Of a DNA stretch of 64,000 nucleotides, positions 1 to 12,400 are shown piece after piece. Source of the stretch: Auanema rhodensis (lineage: Eukaryota > Nematoda > Chromadorea > Rhabditida > Rhabditidae); assembly GCA_964057225.1 (NCBI GenBank), contig OZ059898.1, positions 19,941,267 through 20,005,266 of the forward strand, read 5' to 3'. Within the stretch, counting starts at the first letter, position 1; each line of letters starts with the position of its first letter. A model generated the notes under the pieces. The model saw nothing but the letters and a program-made list of their open reading frames with translations, ran no database searches and was not told the origin of the DNA. Made by a program: the position numbers and the translations under genes.

Positions 1-136
1 ATATATCAGTTGATATCTCGGTGCATTTTTAAGCTAGCGCAAATCTGATAACACAGATCGACGCAGCTTAAAAATCCGCATCGAATGCACTATACTACAT
101 TGAGAAACGCTTGATACAAAAATTAGTTATGATCGT
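1..136 (+). repeat. Partial monomer at left edge
   Basis: This is the last ~136 bp of a monomer whose start lies outside the window. It carries the dyad described at 26-74. It reads ATATATCAG at its start, which suggests the GAACATATATC variant rather than GAACTTATATC. It differs from the equivalent stretch at 6313-6448 at several sites (CACAGATCGACGC against CTCAGATCGATGC), so the 6312-bp duplication begins to its right, at about position 65 or later. Confidence 0.9.
26..74. repeat. Imperfect dyad (potential hairpin or cruciform), once per monomer
   Basis: TTTTTAAGCT (26-35) pairs with AGCTTAAAAA (65-74). GCG (37-39) pairs with CGC (62-64) after a bulged A at 36. ATCTG (43-47) pairs with CAGAT (54-58) around a 6-base loop at 48-53. 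This makes 18 potential pairs with one 3x3 internal loop (40-42 against 59-61). The element recurs at the same place in every monomer. Variants weaken it without compensation: CAGCT for AAGCT, TTTTCAAG for TTTTTAAG, CTACCG for CTAGCG, and CGATGC for CGACGC (a G-T wobble). Possible roles include a protein-binding dyad or an extruded structure, but nothing in the sequence proves a function. Confidence 0.85.
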
Positions 137-1958
137 TTGAAAATGATGCATTAGTGTATTTTGAGTTTCCATGTACACTCAACATTGCTTCCAAAACATT
201 TTGACAAAAATTTTTCCGAAAAATTTCAAAATAATTTTGCAAAAAGTAGATGTTTTTAGATTTTTTTTTTCAAGGCAAAGACGATGGACGATGTTATTCA
301 ACAAAAAAATTAATTCTTCAGGGTGAAAATCGAGGATATATGTGTGAACTTATATCAGTTGATATCTCGGTGCATTTTTAAGCTAGCGCAAATCTGATAA
401 CACAGATCGACGCAGCTTAAAAATCCGCATCGAATGCACTATACTACATTGAGAAACGCTTGATACAAAAATTAGTTACGATCGTTTGAAAATGATGCAT
501 TAGTGTATTTTGAGTTTCCATGTACACTCAACATTGCTTCCAAAACATTTTGACAAAAATTTTTCCGAAAAATTTCAAAATAATTTTGCAAAAAGTAGAT
601 GTTTTTAGATTTTTTTTTTCAAGGCAAAGACGATGGACAAGGTTATTCAACGAAAAAATTAATTCTTCAGGGTGAAAATCGAGGATATAAGTGTGAACTT
701 ATATCAGTTGATATCTCGGTGCATTTTTAAGCTAGCGCAAATCTGATAACACAGATCGACGCAGCTTAAAAATCCGCATCGAAAGCACTATACTACATTG
801 AGAAACGCTTGATACAAAAATTAGTTATGATCGTTTGAAAAATGATGCATTAGTGTATTTTGAGTTTCCATGTACACTCAACATTGCTTCCAAAAACATT
901 TTGACAAAATTTTTTTCGAAAAATTTCAAAATAATTTCGCAAACAGTAGATGTTTTTAGATTTTTTTTTTCAAGGCAAAGACGATGGACGATGTTATTCA
1001 ACAAAAAAATTAATTCTTCAGGGTGAAAATCGAGGATATATGTGTGAACTTATATCAGTTGATATCTCGGTGCATTTTTAAGCTAGCGCAAATCTGATAA
1101 CACAGATCGACGCAGCTTAAAAATCCGCATCGAATGCACTATACTACATTGAGAAACGCTTGATACAAAAATTAGTTACGATCGTTTGAAAATGATGCAT
1201 TAGTGTATTTTGAGTTTCCATGTACACTCAACATTGCTTCCAAAACATTTTGACAAAAATTTTTCCGAAAAATTTCAAAATAATTTTGCAAAAAGTAGAT
1301 GTTTTTAGATTTTTTTTTTCAAGGCAAAGACGATGGACAAGGTTATTCAACGAAAAAATTAATTCTTCAGGGTGAAAATCGAGGATATAAGTGTGAACTT
1401 ATATCAGTTGATATCTCGGTGCATTTTTAAGCTAGCGCAAATCTGATAACACAGATCGACGCAGCTTAAAAATCCGCATCGAAAGCACTATACTACATTG
1501 AGAAACGCTTGATACAAAAATTAGTTATGATCGTTTGAAAAATGATGCATTAGTGTATTTTGAGTTTCCATGTACACTCAACATTGCTTCCAAAAACATT
1601 TTGACAAAAATTTTTCCGAAAAATTTCAAAATAATTTCGCAAAAAGTAGATGTTTTTAGATTTTTTTTTTCAAGGCAAAGACGATGGACAAGGTTATTCA
1701 ACGAAAAAATTAATTCTTCAGGGTGAAAATCGAGGATATAAGTGTGAACATATATCAGTTGATATCTCGGTGCATTTTTAAGCTAGCGCAAATCTGATAA
1801 CACAGATCGATGCAGCTTAAAAATCCGCATCGAATGCACTATACTACATTGAGAAACGCTTGATACAAAAATTAGTTATGATCGTTTGAAAAATGATGCA
1901 TTAGTGTATTTTGAGTTTCCATGTACACTCAACATTGCTTCCAAAAACATTTTGACAA

Positions 1959-1977
1959 AAATTTTTCCGAAAAATTT
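1959..1977. repeat. Short AT palindrome in the A/T-tract segment
   Basis: AAATTTTT, CCG, AAAAATTT: a perfect 8-bp inverted repeat with a 3-base centre, given here in the monomer starting at 1886. It sits in a stretch where A and T runs of 4-10 bases follow each other at roughly 10-12 bp. In class B monomers the centre changes (TTTTTTTCG) but the arms remain. Similar copies occur in all monomers. Confidence 0.8.
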
Positions 1978-2011
1978 CAAAATAATTTCGCAAAAAGTAG
2001 ATGTTTTTAGA

Positions 2012-2021
2012 TTTTTTTTTT
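2012..2021 (+). repeat. Variable T tract (length and interruption marker)
   Basis: This is the T run before CAAGGCAAAGACG, shown for the monomer at 1886 with 10 T. It has 9 T in some copies (for example 2586, 8898, 19083, 21534, 27850, 31359, 60476). It is T9 then ATC in class D. It is interrupted as TTTTTTGTTC at 22711, 23063, 23763 and 24115, as TTCTTTTTTC in class G, as TTCCTTTTTTC in class J, and as TTTTTTTCATC near 23418, 24470 and 25523. Because these states are discrete they are the clearest markers for telling copies apart. Length changes here also move the reading frame and create or remove the apparent ORFs. Confidence 0.9.
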
Positions 2022-3637
2022 CAAGGCAAAGACGATGGACAAGGTTATTCAACGAAAAAATTGATTCTTCCGGGTGAAAATCGAGGATATAAGTGTGAAC
2101 TTATATCAGTTGATATCTCAGTGCATTTTTCAGCTAGCGCAAATCTGATAACACAGATCGAAGCAGCTTAAAAATCCGCATCGAATGCACTATACTACAT
2201 TGAGAAACGCTTGATACAAAAATTAGTTACGATCGTTTGAAAATGATGCATTAGTGTATTTTGAGTTTCCATGTACACTCAACATTGCTTCCAAAACATT
2301 TTGACAAAAATTTTTCCGAAAAATTTCAAAATAATTTTGCAAAAAGTAGATGTTTTTAGATTTTTTTTTTCAAGGCAAAGACGATGGACAAGGTTATTCA
2401 ACGAAAAAATTAATTCTTCAGGGTGAAAATCGAGGATATAAGTGTGAACTTATATCAGTTGATATCTCGGTGCATTTTTAAGCTAGCGCAAATCTGATAA
2501 CACAGATCGACGCAGCTTAAAAATCCGCATCGAAAGCACTATACTACATTGAGAAACGCTTGATACAAAAATTAGTTATGATCGTTTGAAAAATGATGCA
2601 TTAGTGTATTTTGAGTTTCCATGTACACTCAACATTGCTTCCAAAAACATTTTGACAAAAATTTTTCCGAAAAATTTCAAAATAATTTCGCAAAAAGTAG
2701 ATGTTTTTAGATTTTTTTTTCAAGGCAAAGACGATGGACAAGGTTATTCAACGAAAAAATTGATTCTTCCGGGTGAAAATCGAGGATATAAGTGTGAACT
2801 TATATCAGTTGATATCTCAGTGCATTTTTCAGCTAGCGCAAATCTGATAACACAGATCGACGCAGCTTAAAAATCCGCATCGAATGCACTATACTACATT
2901 GAGAAACGCTTGATACAAAAATTAGTTATGATCGTTTGAAAAATGATGCATTAGTGTATTTTGAGTTTCCATGTACACTCAACATTGCTTCCAAAAACAT
3001 TTTGACAAAAATTTTTCCGAAAAATTTCAAAATAATTTCGCAAAAAGTAGATGTTTTTAGATTTTTTTTTTCAAGGCAAAGACGATGGACAAGGTTATTC
3101 AACGAAAAAATTAATTCTTCAGGGTGAAAATCGAGGATATAAGTGTGAACATATATCAGTTGATATCTCGGTGCATTTTTAAGCTAGCGCAAATCTGATA
3201 ACACAGATCGATGCAGCTTAAAAATCCGCATCGAATGCACTATACTACATTGAGAAACGCTTGATACAAAAATTAGTTATGATCGTTTGAAAAATGATGC
3301 ATTAGTGTATTTTGAGTTTCCATGTACACTCAACATTGCTTCCAAAAACATTTTGACAAAAATTTTTCCGAAAAATTTCAAAATAATTTCGCAAAAAGTA
3401 GATGTTTTTAGATTTTTTTTTTCAAGGCAAAGACGATGGACAAGGTTATTCAACGAAAAAATTGATTCTTCCGGGTGAAAATCGAGGATATAAGTGTGAA
3501 CTTATATCAGTTGATATCTCAGTGCATTTTTCAGCTAGCGCAAATCTGATAACACAGATCGACGCAGCTTAAAAATCCGCATCGAATGCACTATACTACA
3601 TTGAGAAACGCTTGATACAAAAATTAGTTATGATCGT

Positions 3638-3988
3638 TTGAAAAATGATGCATTAGTGTATTTTGAGTTTCCATGTACACTCAACATTGCTTCCAAAAAC
3701 ATTTTGACAAAAATTTTTCCGAAAAATTTCAAAATAATTTCGCAAAAAGTAGATGTTTTTAGATTTTTTTTTTCAAGGCAAAGACGATGGACAAGGTTAT
3801 TCAACGAAAAAATTAATTCTTCAGGGTGAAAATCGAGGATATAAGTGTGAACATATATCAGTTGATATCTCGGTGCATTTTTAAGCTAGCGCAAATCTGA
3901 TAACACAGATCGACGCAGCTTAAAAATCCGCATCGAATGCACTATACTACATTGAGAAACGCTTAATACAAAAATTAGTTATGATCGT
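3638..3988 (+). repeat. Reference monomer (class K), 351 bp
   Basis: This copy represents the most common class. Landmarks in order are TTGAAAAATGATGCATTAG at the chosen start, GAGTTTCCATGTACACTC, and a strongly A/T-tracted middle with the short palindrome AAATTTTT-CCG-AAAAATTT. Then come GTAGATGTTTTTAGA and a run of 10 T, GGCAAAGACGATGGACAAGG, TTATTCAACGAAAAAATTAA, CAGGGTGAAAATCGAGGA, a GATATCTCGG segment, the 49-bp dyad, CCGCATCGAATGCAC, and CGCTTGATACAAAAATTAG. The phase is arbitrary. No obvious shorter subrepeat is visible within the monomer. At 351 bp it is close to twice the ~170-175 bp common for nucleosome-scale satellites, which is general knowledge and not evidence of function. Confidence 0.95.
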
Positions 3989-6448
3989 TTGAAAAATGAT
4001 GCATTAGTGTATTTTGAGTTTCCATGTACACTCAACATTGCTTCCAAAAACATTTTGACAAAAATTTTTCCGAAAAATTTCAAAATAATTTCGCAAAAAG
4101 TAGATGTTTTTAGATTTTTTTTTATCAAGGCAAAGACGATGGACAATGTTATTCAACGAAAAAATTAATTCTTCAGGGTGAAAATCGAGGATATAAGTGT
4201 GAACATATATCAGTTGATATCTCGGTGCATTTTTAAGCTAGCGCAAATCTGATAACACAGATCGACGCAGCTTAAAAATCCGCATCGAATGCACTATACT
4301 ACATTGAGAAACGCTTAATACAAAAATTAGTTATGATCGTTTGAAAAATGATGCATTAGTGTATTTTGAGTTTCCATGTACACTCAACATTGCTTCCAAA
4401 AACATTTTGACAAAAATTTTTCCGAAAAATTTCAAAATAATTTCGCAAAAAGTAGATGTTTTTAGATTTTTTTTTATCAAGGCAAAGACGATGGACAATG
4501 TTATTCAACGAAAAAATTAATTCTTCAGGGTGAAAATCGAGGATATAAGTGTGAACATATATCAGTTGATATCTCGGTGCATTTTTAAGCTAGCGCACAT
4601 TTGATAACACAGATCGATGCAGCTTAAAAATCCGCATCGAATGCACTATACTACATTGAGAAACGCTTGATACAAAAATTAGTTATGATCGTTTGAAAAA
4701 TGATGCATTAGTGTATTTTGAGTTTCCATGTACACTCAACATTGCTTCCAAAAACATTTTGACAAAAATTTTTCCGAAAAATTTCAAAATAATTTCGCAA
4801 AAAGTAGATGTTTTTAGATTTTTTTTTTCAAGGCAAAGACGATGGACAAGGTTATTCAACGAAAAAATTAATTCTTCAGGGTGAAAATCGAGGATATAAG
4901 TGTGAACATATATCAGTTGATATCTCGGTGCATTTTTAAGCTAGCGCAAATCTGATAACACAGATCGATGCAGCTTAAAAATCCGCATCGAATGCACTAT
5001 ACTACATTGAGAAACGCTTAATACAAAAATTAGTTATGATCGTTTGGAAAATGATGCATTAGTGTATGTTGAGTTTCCATGTACACTCAACATTGCTTCC
5101 AAAACCATTTTGACAAAAATTTTTCCGAAAAATTTCAAAATAATTTTGCAAAAAGTAGATGTTTTTAGATTTTTTTTTTCAAGGCAAAGACGATGGACAA
5201 GGTTATTCAACGAAAAAATTAATTCTTCAGGGTGAAAATCGAGGATATAAGTGTGAACTTATATCAGTTGATATCTCGGTGCATTTTTAAGCTAGCGCAA
5301 ATCTGATAACTCAGATCGATGCAGCTTGAAAATCCGCATCGAATGCACTATACTACATTGAGAAACGCTTAATACAAAAATTAGTTATGATCGTTTGAAA
5401 AATGATGCATTAGTGTATTTTGAGTTTCCATGTACACTCAACATTGCTTCCAAAAACATTTTGACAAAAATTTTTCCGAAAAATTTCAAAATAATTTCGC
5501 AAAAAGTAGATGTTTTTAGATTTTTTTTTATCAAGGCAAAGACGATGGACAATGTTATTCAACGAAAAAATTAATTCTTCAGGGTGAAAATCGAGGATAT
5601 AAGTGTGAACATATATCAGTTGATATCTCGGTGCATTTTTAAGCTAGCGCACATTTGATAACACAGATCGATGCAGCTTAAAAATCCGCATCGAATGCAC
5701 TATACTACATTGAGAAACGCTTGATACAAAAATTAGTTATGATCGTTTGAAAAATGATGCATTAGTGTATTTTGAGTTTCCATGTACACTCAACATTGCT
5801 TCCAAAAACATTTTGACAAAAATTTTTCCGAAAAATTTCAAAATAATTTCGCAAAAAGTAGATGTTTTTAGATTTTTTTTTTCAAGGCAAAGACGATGGA
5901 CAAGGTTATTCAACGAAAAAATTAATTCTTCAGGGTGAAAATCGAGGATATAAGTGTGAACATATATCAGTTGATATCTCGGTGCATTTTTAAGCTAGCG
6001 CAAATCTGATAACACAGATCGATGCAGCTTAAAAATCCGCATCGAATGCACTATACTACATTGAGAAACGCTTAATACAAAAATTAGTTATGATCGTTTG
6101 GAAAATGATGCATTAGTGTATGTTGAGTTTCCATGTACACTCAACATTGCTTCCAAAAACATTTTGACAAAAATTTTTCCGAAAAATTTCAAAATAATTT
6201 TGCAAAAAGTAGATGTTTTTAGATTTTTTTTTTCAAGGCAAAGACGATGGACAAGGTTATTCAACGAAAAAATTAATTCTTCAGGGTGAAAATCGAGGAT
6301 ATAAGTGTGAACTTATATCAGTTGATATCTCGGTGCATTTTTAAGCTAGCGCAAATCTGATAACTCAGATCGATGCAGCTTAAAAATCCGCATCGAATGC
6401 ACTATACTACATTGAGAAACGCTTGATACAAAAATTAGTTATGATCGT

Positions 6449-9400
6449 TTGAAAATGATGCATTAGTGTATTTTGAGTTTCCATGTACACTCAACATTGC
6501 TTCCAAAACATTTTGACAAAAATTTTTCCGAAAAATTTCAAAATAATTTTGCAAAAAGTAGATGTTTTTAGATTTTTTTTTTCAAGGCAAAGACGATGGA
6601 CGATGTTATTCAACAAAAAAATTAATTCTTCAGGGTGAAAATCGAGGATATATGTGTGAACTTATATCAGTTGATATCTCGGTGCATTTTTAAGCTAGCG
6701 CAAATCTGATAACACAGATCGACGCAGCTTAAAAATCCGCATCGAATGCACTATACTACATTGAGAAACGCTTGATACAAAAATTAGTTACGATCGTTTG
6801 AAAATGATGCATTAGTGTATTTTGAGTTTCCATGTACACTCAACATTGCTTCCAAAACATTTTGACAAAAATTTTTCCGAAAAATTTCAAAATAATTTTG
6901 CAAAAAGTAGATGTTTTTAGATTTTTTTTTTCAAGGCAAAGACGATGGACAAGGTTATTCAACGAAAAAATTAATTCTTCAGGGTGAAAATCGAGGATAT
7001 AAGTGTGAACTTATATCAGTTGATATCTCGGTGCATTTTTAAGCTAGCGCAAATCTGATAACACAGATCGACGCAGCTTAAAAATCCGCATCGAAAGCAC
7101 TATACTACATTGAGAAACGCTTGATACAAAAATTAGTTATGATCGTTTGAAAAATGATGCATTAGTGTATTTTGAGTTTCCATGTACACTCAACATTGCT
7201 TCCAAAAACATTTTGACAAAATTTTTTTCGAAAAATTTCAAAATAATTTCGCAAACAGTAGATGTTTTTAGATTTTTTTTTTCAAGGCAAAGACGATGGA
7301 CGATGTTATTCAACAAAAAAATTAATTCTTCAGGGTGAAAATCGAGGATATATGTGTGAACTTATATCAGTTGATATCTCGGTGCATTTTTAAGCTAGCG
7401 CAAATCTGATAACACAGATCGACGCAGCTTAAAAATCCGCATCGAATGCACTATACTACATTGAGAAACGCTTGATACAAAAATTAGTTACGATCGTTTG
7501 AAAATGATGCATTAGTGTATTTTGAGTTTCCATGTACACTCAACATTGCTTCCAAAACATTTTGACAAAAATTTTTCCGAAAAATTTCAAAATAATTTTG
7601 CAAAAAGTAGATGTTTTTAGATTTTTTTTTTCAAGGCAAAGACGATGGACAAGGTTATTCAACGAAAAAATTAATTCTTCAGGGTGAAAATCGAGGATAT
7701 AAGTGTGAACTTATATCAGTTGATATCTCGGTGCATTTTTAAGCTAGCGCAAATCTGATAACACAGATCGACGCAGCTTAAAAATCCGCATCGAAAGCAC
7801 TATACTACATTGAGAAACGCTTGATACAAAAATTAGTTATGATCGTTTGAAAAATGATGCATTAGTGTATTTTGAGTTTCCATGTACACTCAACATTGCT
7901 TCCAAAAACATTTTGACAAAAATTTTTCCGAAAAATTTCAAAATAATTTCGCAAAAAGTAGATGTTTTTAGATTTTTTTTTTCAAGGCAAAGACGATGGA
8001 CAAGGTTATTCAACGAAAAAATTAATTCTTCAGGGTGAAAATCGAGGATATAAGTGTGAACATATATCAGTTGATATCTCGGTGCATTTTTAAGCTAGCG
8101 CAAATCTGATAACACAGATCGATGCAGCTTAAAAATCCGCATCGAATGCACTATACTACATTGAGAAACGCTTGATACAAAAATTAGTTATGATCGTTTG
8201 AAAAATGATGCATTAGTGTATTTTGAGTTTCCATGTACACTCAACATTGCTTCCAAAAACATTTTGACAAAAATTTTTCCGAAAAATTTCAAAATAATTT
8301 CGCAAAAAGTAGATGTTTTTAGATTTTTTTTTTCAAGGCAAAGACGATGGACAAGGTTATTCAACGAAAAAATTGATTCTTCCGGGTGAAAATCGAGGAT
8401 ATAAGTGTGAACTTATATCAGTTGATATCTCAGTGCATTTTTCAGCTAGCGCAAATCTGATAACACAGATCGAAGCAGCTTAAAAATCCGCATCGAATGC
8501 ACTATACTACATTGAGAAACGCTTGATACAAAAATTAGTTACGATCGTTTGAAAATGATGCATTAGTGTATTTTGAGTTTCCATGTACACTCAACATTGC
8601 TTCCAAAACATTTTGACAAAAATTTTTCCGAAAAATTTCAAAATAATTTTGCAAAAAGTAGATGTTTTTAGATTTTTTTTTTCAAGGCAAAGACGATGGA
8701 CAAGGTTATTCAACGAAAAAATTAATTCTTCAGGGTGAAAATCGAGGATATAAGTGTGAACTTATATCAGTTGATATCTCGGTGCATTTTTAAGCTAGCG
8801 CAAATCTGATAACACAGATCGACGCAGCTTAAAAATCCGCATCGAAAGCACTATACTACATTGAGAAACGCTTGATACAAAAATTAGTTATGATCGTTTG
8901 AAAAATGATGCATTAGTGTATTTTGAGTTTCCATGTACACTCAACATTGCTTCCAAAAACATTTTGACAAAAATTTTTCCGAAAAATTTCAAAATAATTT
9001 CGCAAAAAGTAGATGTTTTTAGATTTTTTTTTCAAGGCAAAGACGATGGACAAGGTTATTCAACGAAAAAATTGATTCTTCCGGGTGAAAATCGAGGATA
9101 TAAGTGTGAACTTATATCAGTTGATATCTCAGTGCATTTTTCAGCTAGCGCAAATCTGATAACACAGATCGACGCAGCTTAAAAATCCGCATCGAATGCA
9201 CTATACTACATTGAGAAACGCTTGATACAAAAATTAGTTATGATCGTTTGAAAAATGATGCATTAGTGTATTTTGAGTTTCCATGTACACTCAACATTGC
9301 TTCCAAAAACATTTTGACAAAAATTTTTCCGAAAAATTTCAAAATAATTTCGCAAAAAGTAGATGTTTTTAGATTTTTTTTTTCAAGGCAAAGACGATGG

Positions 9401-12400
9401 ACAAGGTTATTCAACGAAAAAATTAATTCTTCAGGGTGAAAATCGAGGATATAAGTGTGAACATATATCAGTTGATATCTCGGTGCATTTTTAAGCTAGC
9501 GCAAATCTGATAACACAGATCGATGCAGCTTAAAAATCCGCATCGAATGCACTATACTACATTGAGAAACGCTTGATACAAAAATTAGTTATGATCGTTT
9601 GAAAAATGATGCATTAGTGTATTTTGAGTTTCCATGTACACTCAACATTGCTTCCAAAAACATTTTGACAAAAATTTTTCCGAAAAATTTCAAAATAATT
9701 TCGCAAAAAGTAGATGTTTTTAGATTTTTTTTTTCAAGGCAAAGACGATGGACAAGGTTATTCAACGAAAAAATTGATTCTTCCGGGTGAAAATCGAGGA
9801 TATAAGTGTGAACTTATATCAGTTGATATCTCAGTGCATTTTTCAGCTAGCGCAAATCTGATAACACAGATCGACGCAGCTTAAAAATCCGCATCGAATG
9901 CACTATACTACATTGAGAAACGCTTGATACAAAAATTAGTTATGATCGTTTGAAAAATGATGCATTAGTGTATTTTGAGTTTCCATGTACACTCAACATT
10001 GCTTCCAAAAACATTTTGACAAAAATTTTTCCGAAAAATTTCAAAATAATTTCGCAAAAAGTAGATGTTTTTAGATTTTTTTTTTCAAGGCAAAGACGAT
10101 GGACAAGGTTATTCAACGAAAAAATTAATTCTTCAGGGTGAAAATCGAGGATATAAGTGTGAACATATATCAGTTGATATCTCGGTGCATTTTTAAGCTA
10201 GCGCAAATCTGATAACACAGATCGACGCAGCTTAAAAATCCGCATCGAATGCACTATACTACATTGAGAAACGCTTAATACAAAAATTAGTTATGATCGT
10301 TTGAAAAATGATGCATTAGTGTATTTTGAGTTTCCATGTACACTCAACATTGCTTCCAAAAACATTTTGACAAAAATTTTTCCGAAAAATTTCAAAATAA
10401 TTTCGCAAAAAGTAGATGTTTTTAGATTTTTTTTTATCAAGGCAAAGACGATGGACAATGTTATTCAACGAAAAAATTAATTCTTCAGGGTGAAAATCGA
10501 GGATATAAGTGTGAACATATATCAGTTGATATCTCGGTGCATTTTTAAGCTAGCGCAAATCTGATAACACAGATCGACGCAGCTTAAAAATCCGCATCGA
10601 ATGCACTATACTACATTGAGAAACGCTTAATACAAAAATTAGTTATGATCGTTTGAAAAATGATGCATTAGTGTATTTTGAGTTTCCATGTACACTCAAC
10701 ATTGCTTCCAAAAACATTTTGACAAAAATTTTTCCGAAAAATTTCAAAATAATTTCGCAAAAAGTAGATGTTTTTAGATTTTTTTTTATCAAGGCAAAGA
10801 CGATGGACAATGTTATTCAACGAAAAAATTAATTCTTCAGGGTGAAAATCGAGGATATAAGTGTGAACATATATCAGTTGATATCTCGGTGCATTTTTAA
10901 GCTAGCGCACATTTGATAACACAGATCGATGCAGCTTAAAAATCCGCATCGAATGCACTATACTACATTGAGAAACGCTTGATACAAAAATTAGTTATGA
11001 TCGTTTGAAAAATGATGCATTAGTGTATTTTGAGTTTCCATGTACACTCAACATTGCTTCCAAAAACATTTTGACAAAAATTTTTCCGAAAAATTTCAAA
11101 ATAATTTCGCAAAAAGTAGATGTTTTTAGATTTTTTTTTTCAAGGCAAAGACGATGGACAAGGTTATTCAACGAAAAAATTAATTCTTCAGGGTGAAAAT
11201 CGAGGATATAAGTGTGAACATATATCAGTTGATATCTCGGTGCATTTTTAAGCTAGCGCAAATCTGATAACACAGATCGATGCAGCTTAAAAATCCGCAT
11301 CGAATGCACTATACTACATTGAGAAACGCTTAATACAAAAATTAGTTATGATCGTTTGGAAAATGATGCATTAGTGTATGTTGAGTTTCCATGTACACTC
11401 AACATTGCTTCCAAAACCATTTTGACAAAAATTTTTCCGAAAAATTTCAAAATAATTTTGCAAAAAGTAGATGTTTTTAGATTTTTTTTTTCAAGGCAAA
11501 GACGATGGACAAGGTTATTCAACGAAAAAATTAATTCTTCAGGGTGAAAATCGAGGATATAAGTGTGAACTTATATCAGTTGATATCTCGGTGCATTTTT
11601 AAGCTAGCGCAAATCTGATAACTCAGATCGATGCAGCTTGAAAATCCGCATCGAATGCACTATACTACATTGAGAAACGCTTAATACAAAAATTAGTTAT
11701 GATCGTTTGAAAAATGATGCATTAGTGTATTTTGAGTTTCCATGTACACTCAACATTGCTTCCAAAAACATTTTGACAAAAATTTTTCCGAAAAATTTCA
11801 AAATAATTTCGCAAAAAGTAGATGTTTTTAGATTTTTTTTTATCAAGGCAAAGACGATGGACAATGTTATTCAACGAAAAAATTAATTCTTCAGGGTGAA
11901 AATCGAGGATATAAGTGTGAACATATATCAGTTGATATCTCGGTGCATTTTTAAGCTAGCGCACATTTGATAACACAGATCGATGCAGCTTAAAAATCCG
12001 CATCGAATGCACTATACTACATTGAGAAACGCTTGATACAAAAATTAGTTATGATCGTTTGAAAAATGATGCATTAGTGTATTTTGAGTTTCCATGTACA
12101 CTCAACATTGCTTCCAAAAACATTTTGACAAAAATTTTTCCGAAAAATTTCAAAATAATTTCGCAAAAAGTAGATGTTTTTAGATTTTTTTTTTCAAGGC
12201 AAAGACGATGGACAAGGTTATTCAACGAAAAAATTAATTCTTCAGGGTGAAAATCGAGGATATAAGTGTGAACATATATCAGTTGATATCTCGGTGCATT
12301 TTTAAGCTAGCGCAAATCTGATAACACAGATCGATGCAGCTTAAAAATCCGCATCGAATGCACTATACTACATTGAGAAACGCTTAATACAAAAATTAGT

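Larger units (their letters stand above)
137..6448 (+). repeat. 18-monomer higher-order repeat, copy 1 (6312 bp)
   Basis: The order by class is A/B hybrid (137), A (486), B (835), A (1186), K (1535), E (1886), A (2237), E with T9 (2586), K, E, K (2936-3988), D (3989), D (4341), K (4693), C (5044), D (5395), K (5747), C (6098). Every boundary recurs 6312 bp further on. Rare markers shared with copy 2 include AAAACCATTTTG near 5101, GCTTGAAAATCC near 5326, and ATATATGTGTG at 334 and 1034. Inside it, the pair at 137-834 resembles the pair at 835-1534, so an older 2-monomer duplication is nested within. Confidence 0.93.

Noticed and set aside
26-74. Rho-independent terminator or bacterial operator at the dyad
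   Set aside because: The context is a eukaryote-like satellite with the dyad in every monomer and no genes to terminate or regulate. The loop and the A-rich 3' side do not fit a terminator.
101-165. Internal subrepeat (GAATGCACTATACTACATTGAG resembling GATGCATTAGTGTATTTTGAG)
   Set aside because: The similarity is about 14 of 20 positions over one short AT-rich stretch and does not extend, so it does not show that the monomer is built from shorter units.
2041-2057. A true CENP-B box
   Set aside because: Only the TTCGTTG half and one core A agree; the CGGG half is missing, so binding cannot be claimed. It is kept only as a low-interest finding.
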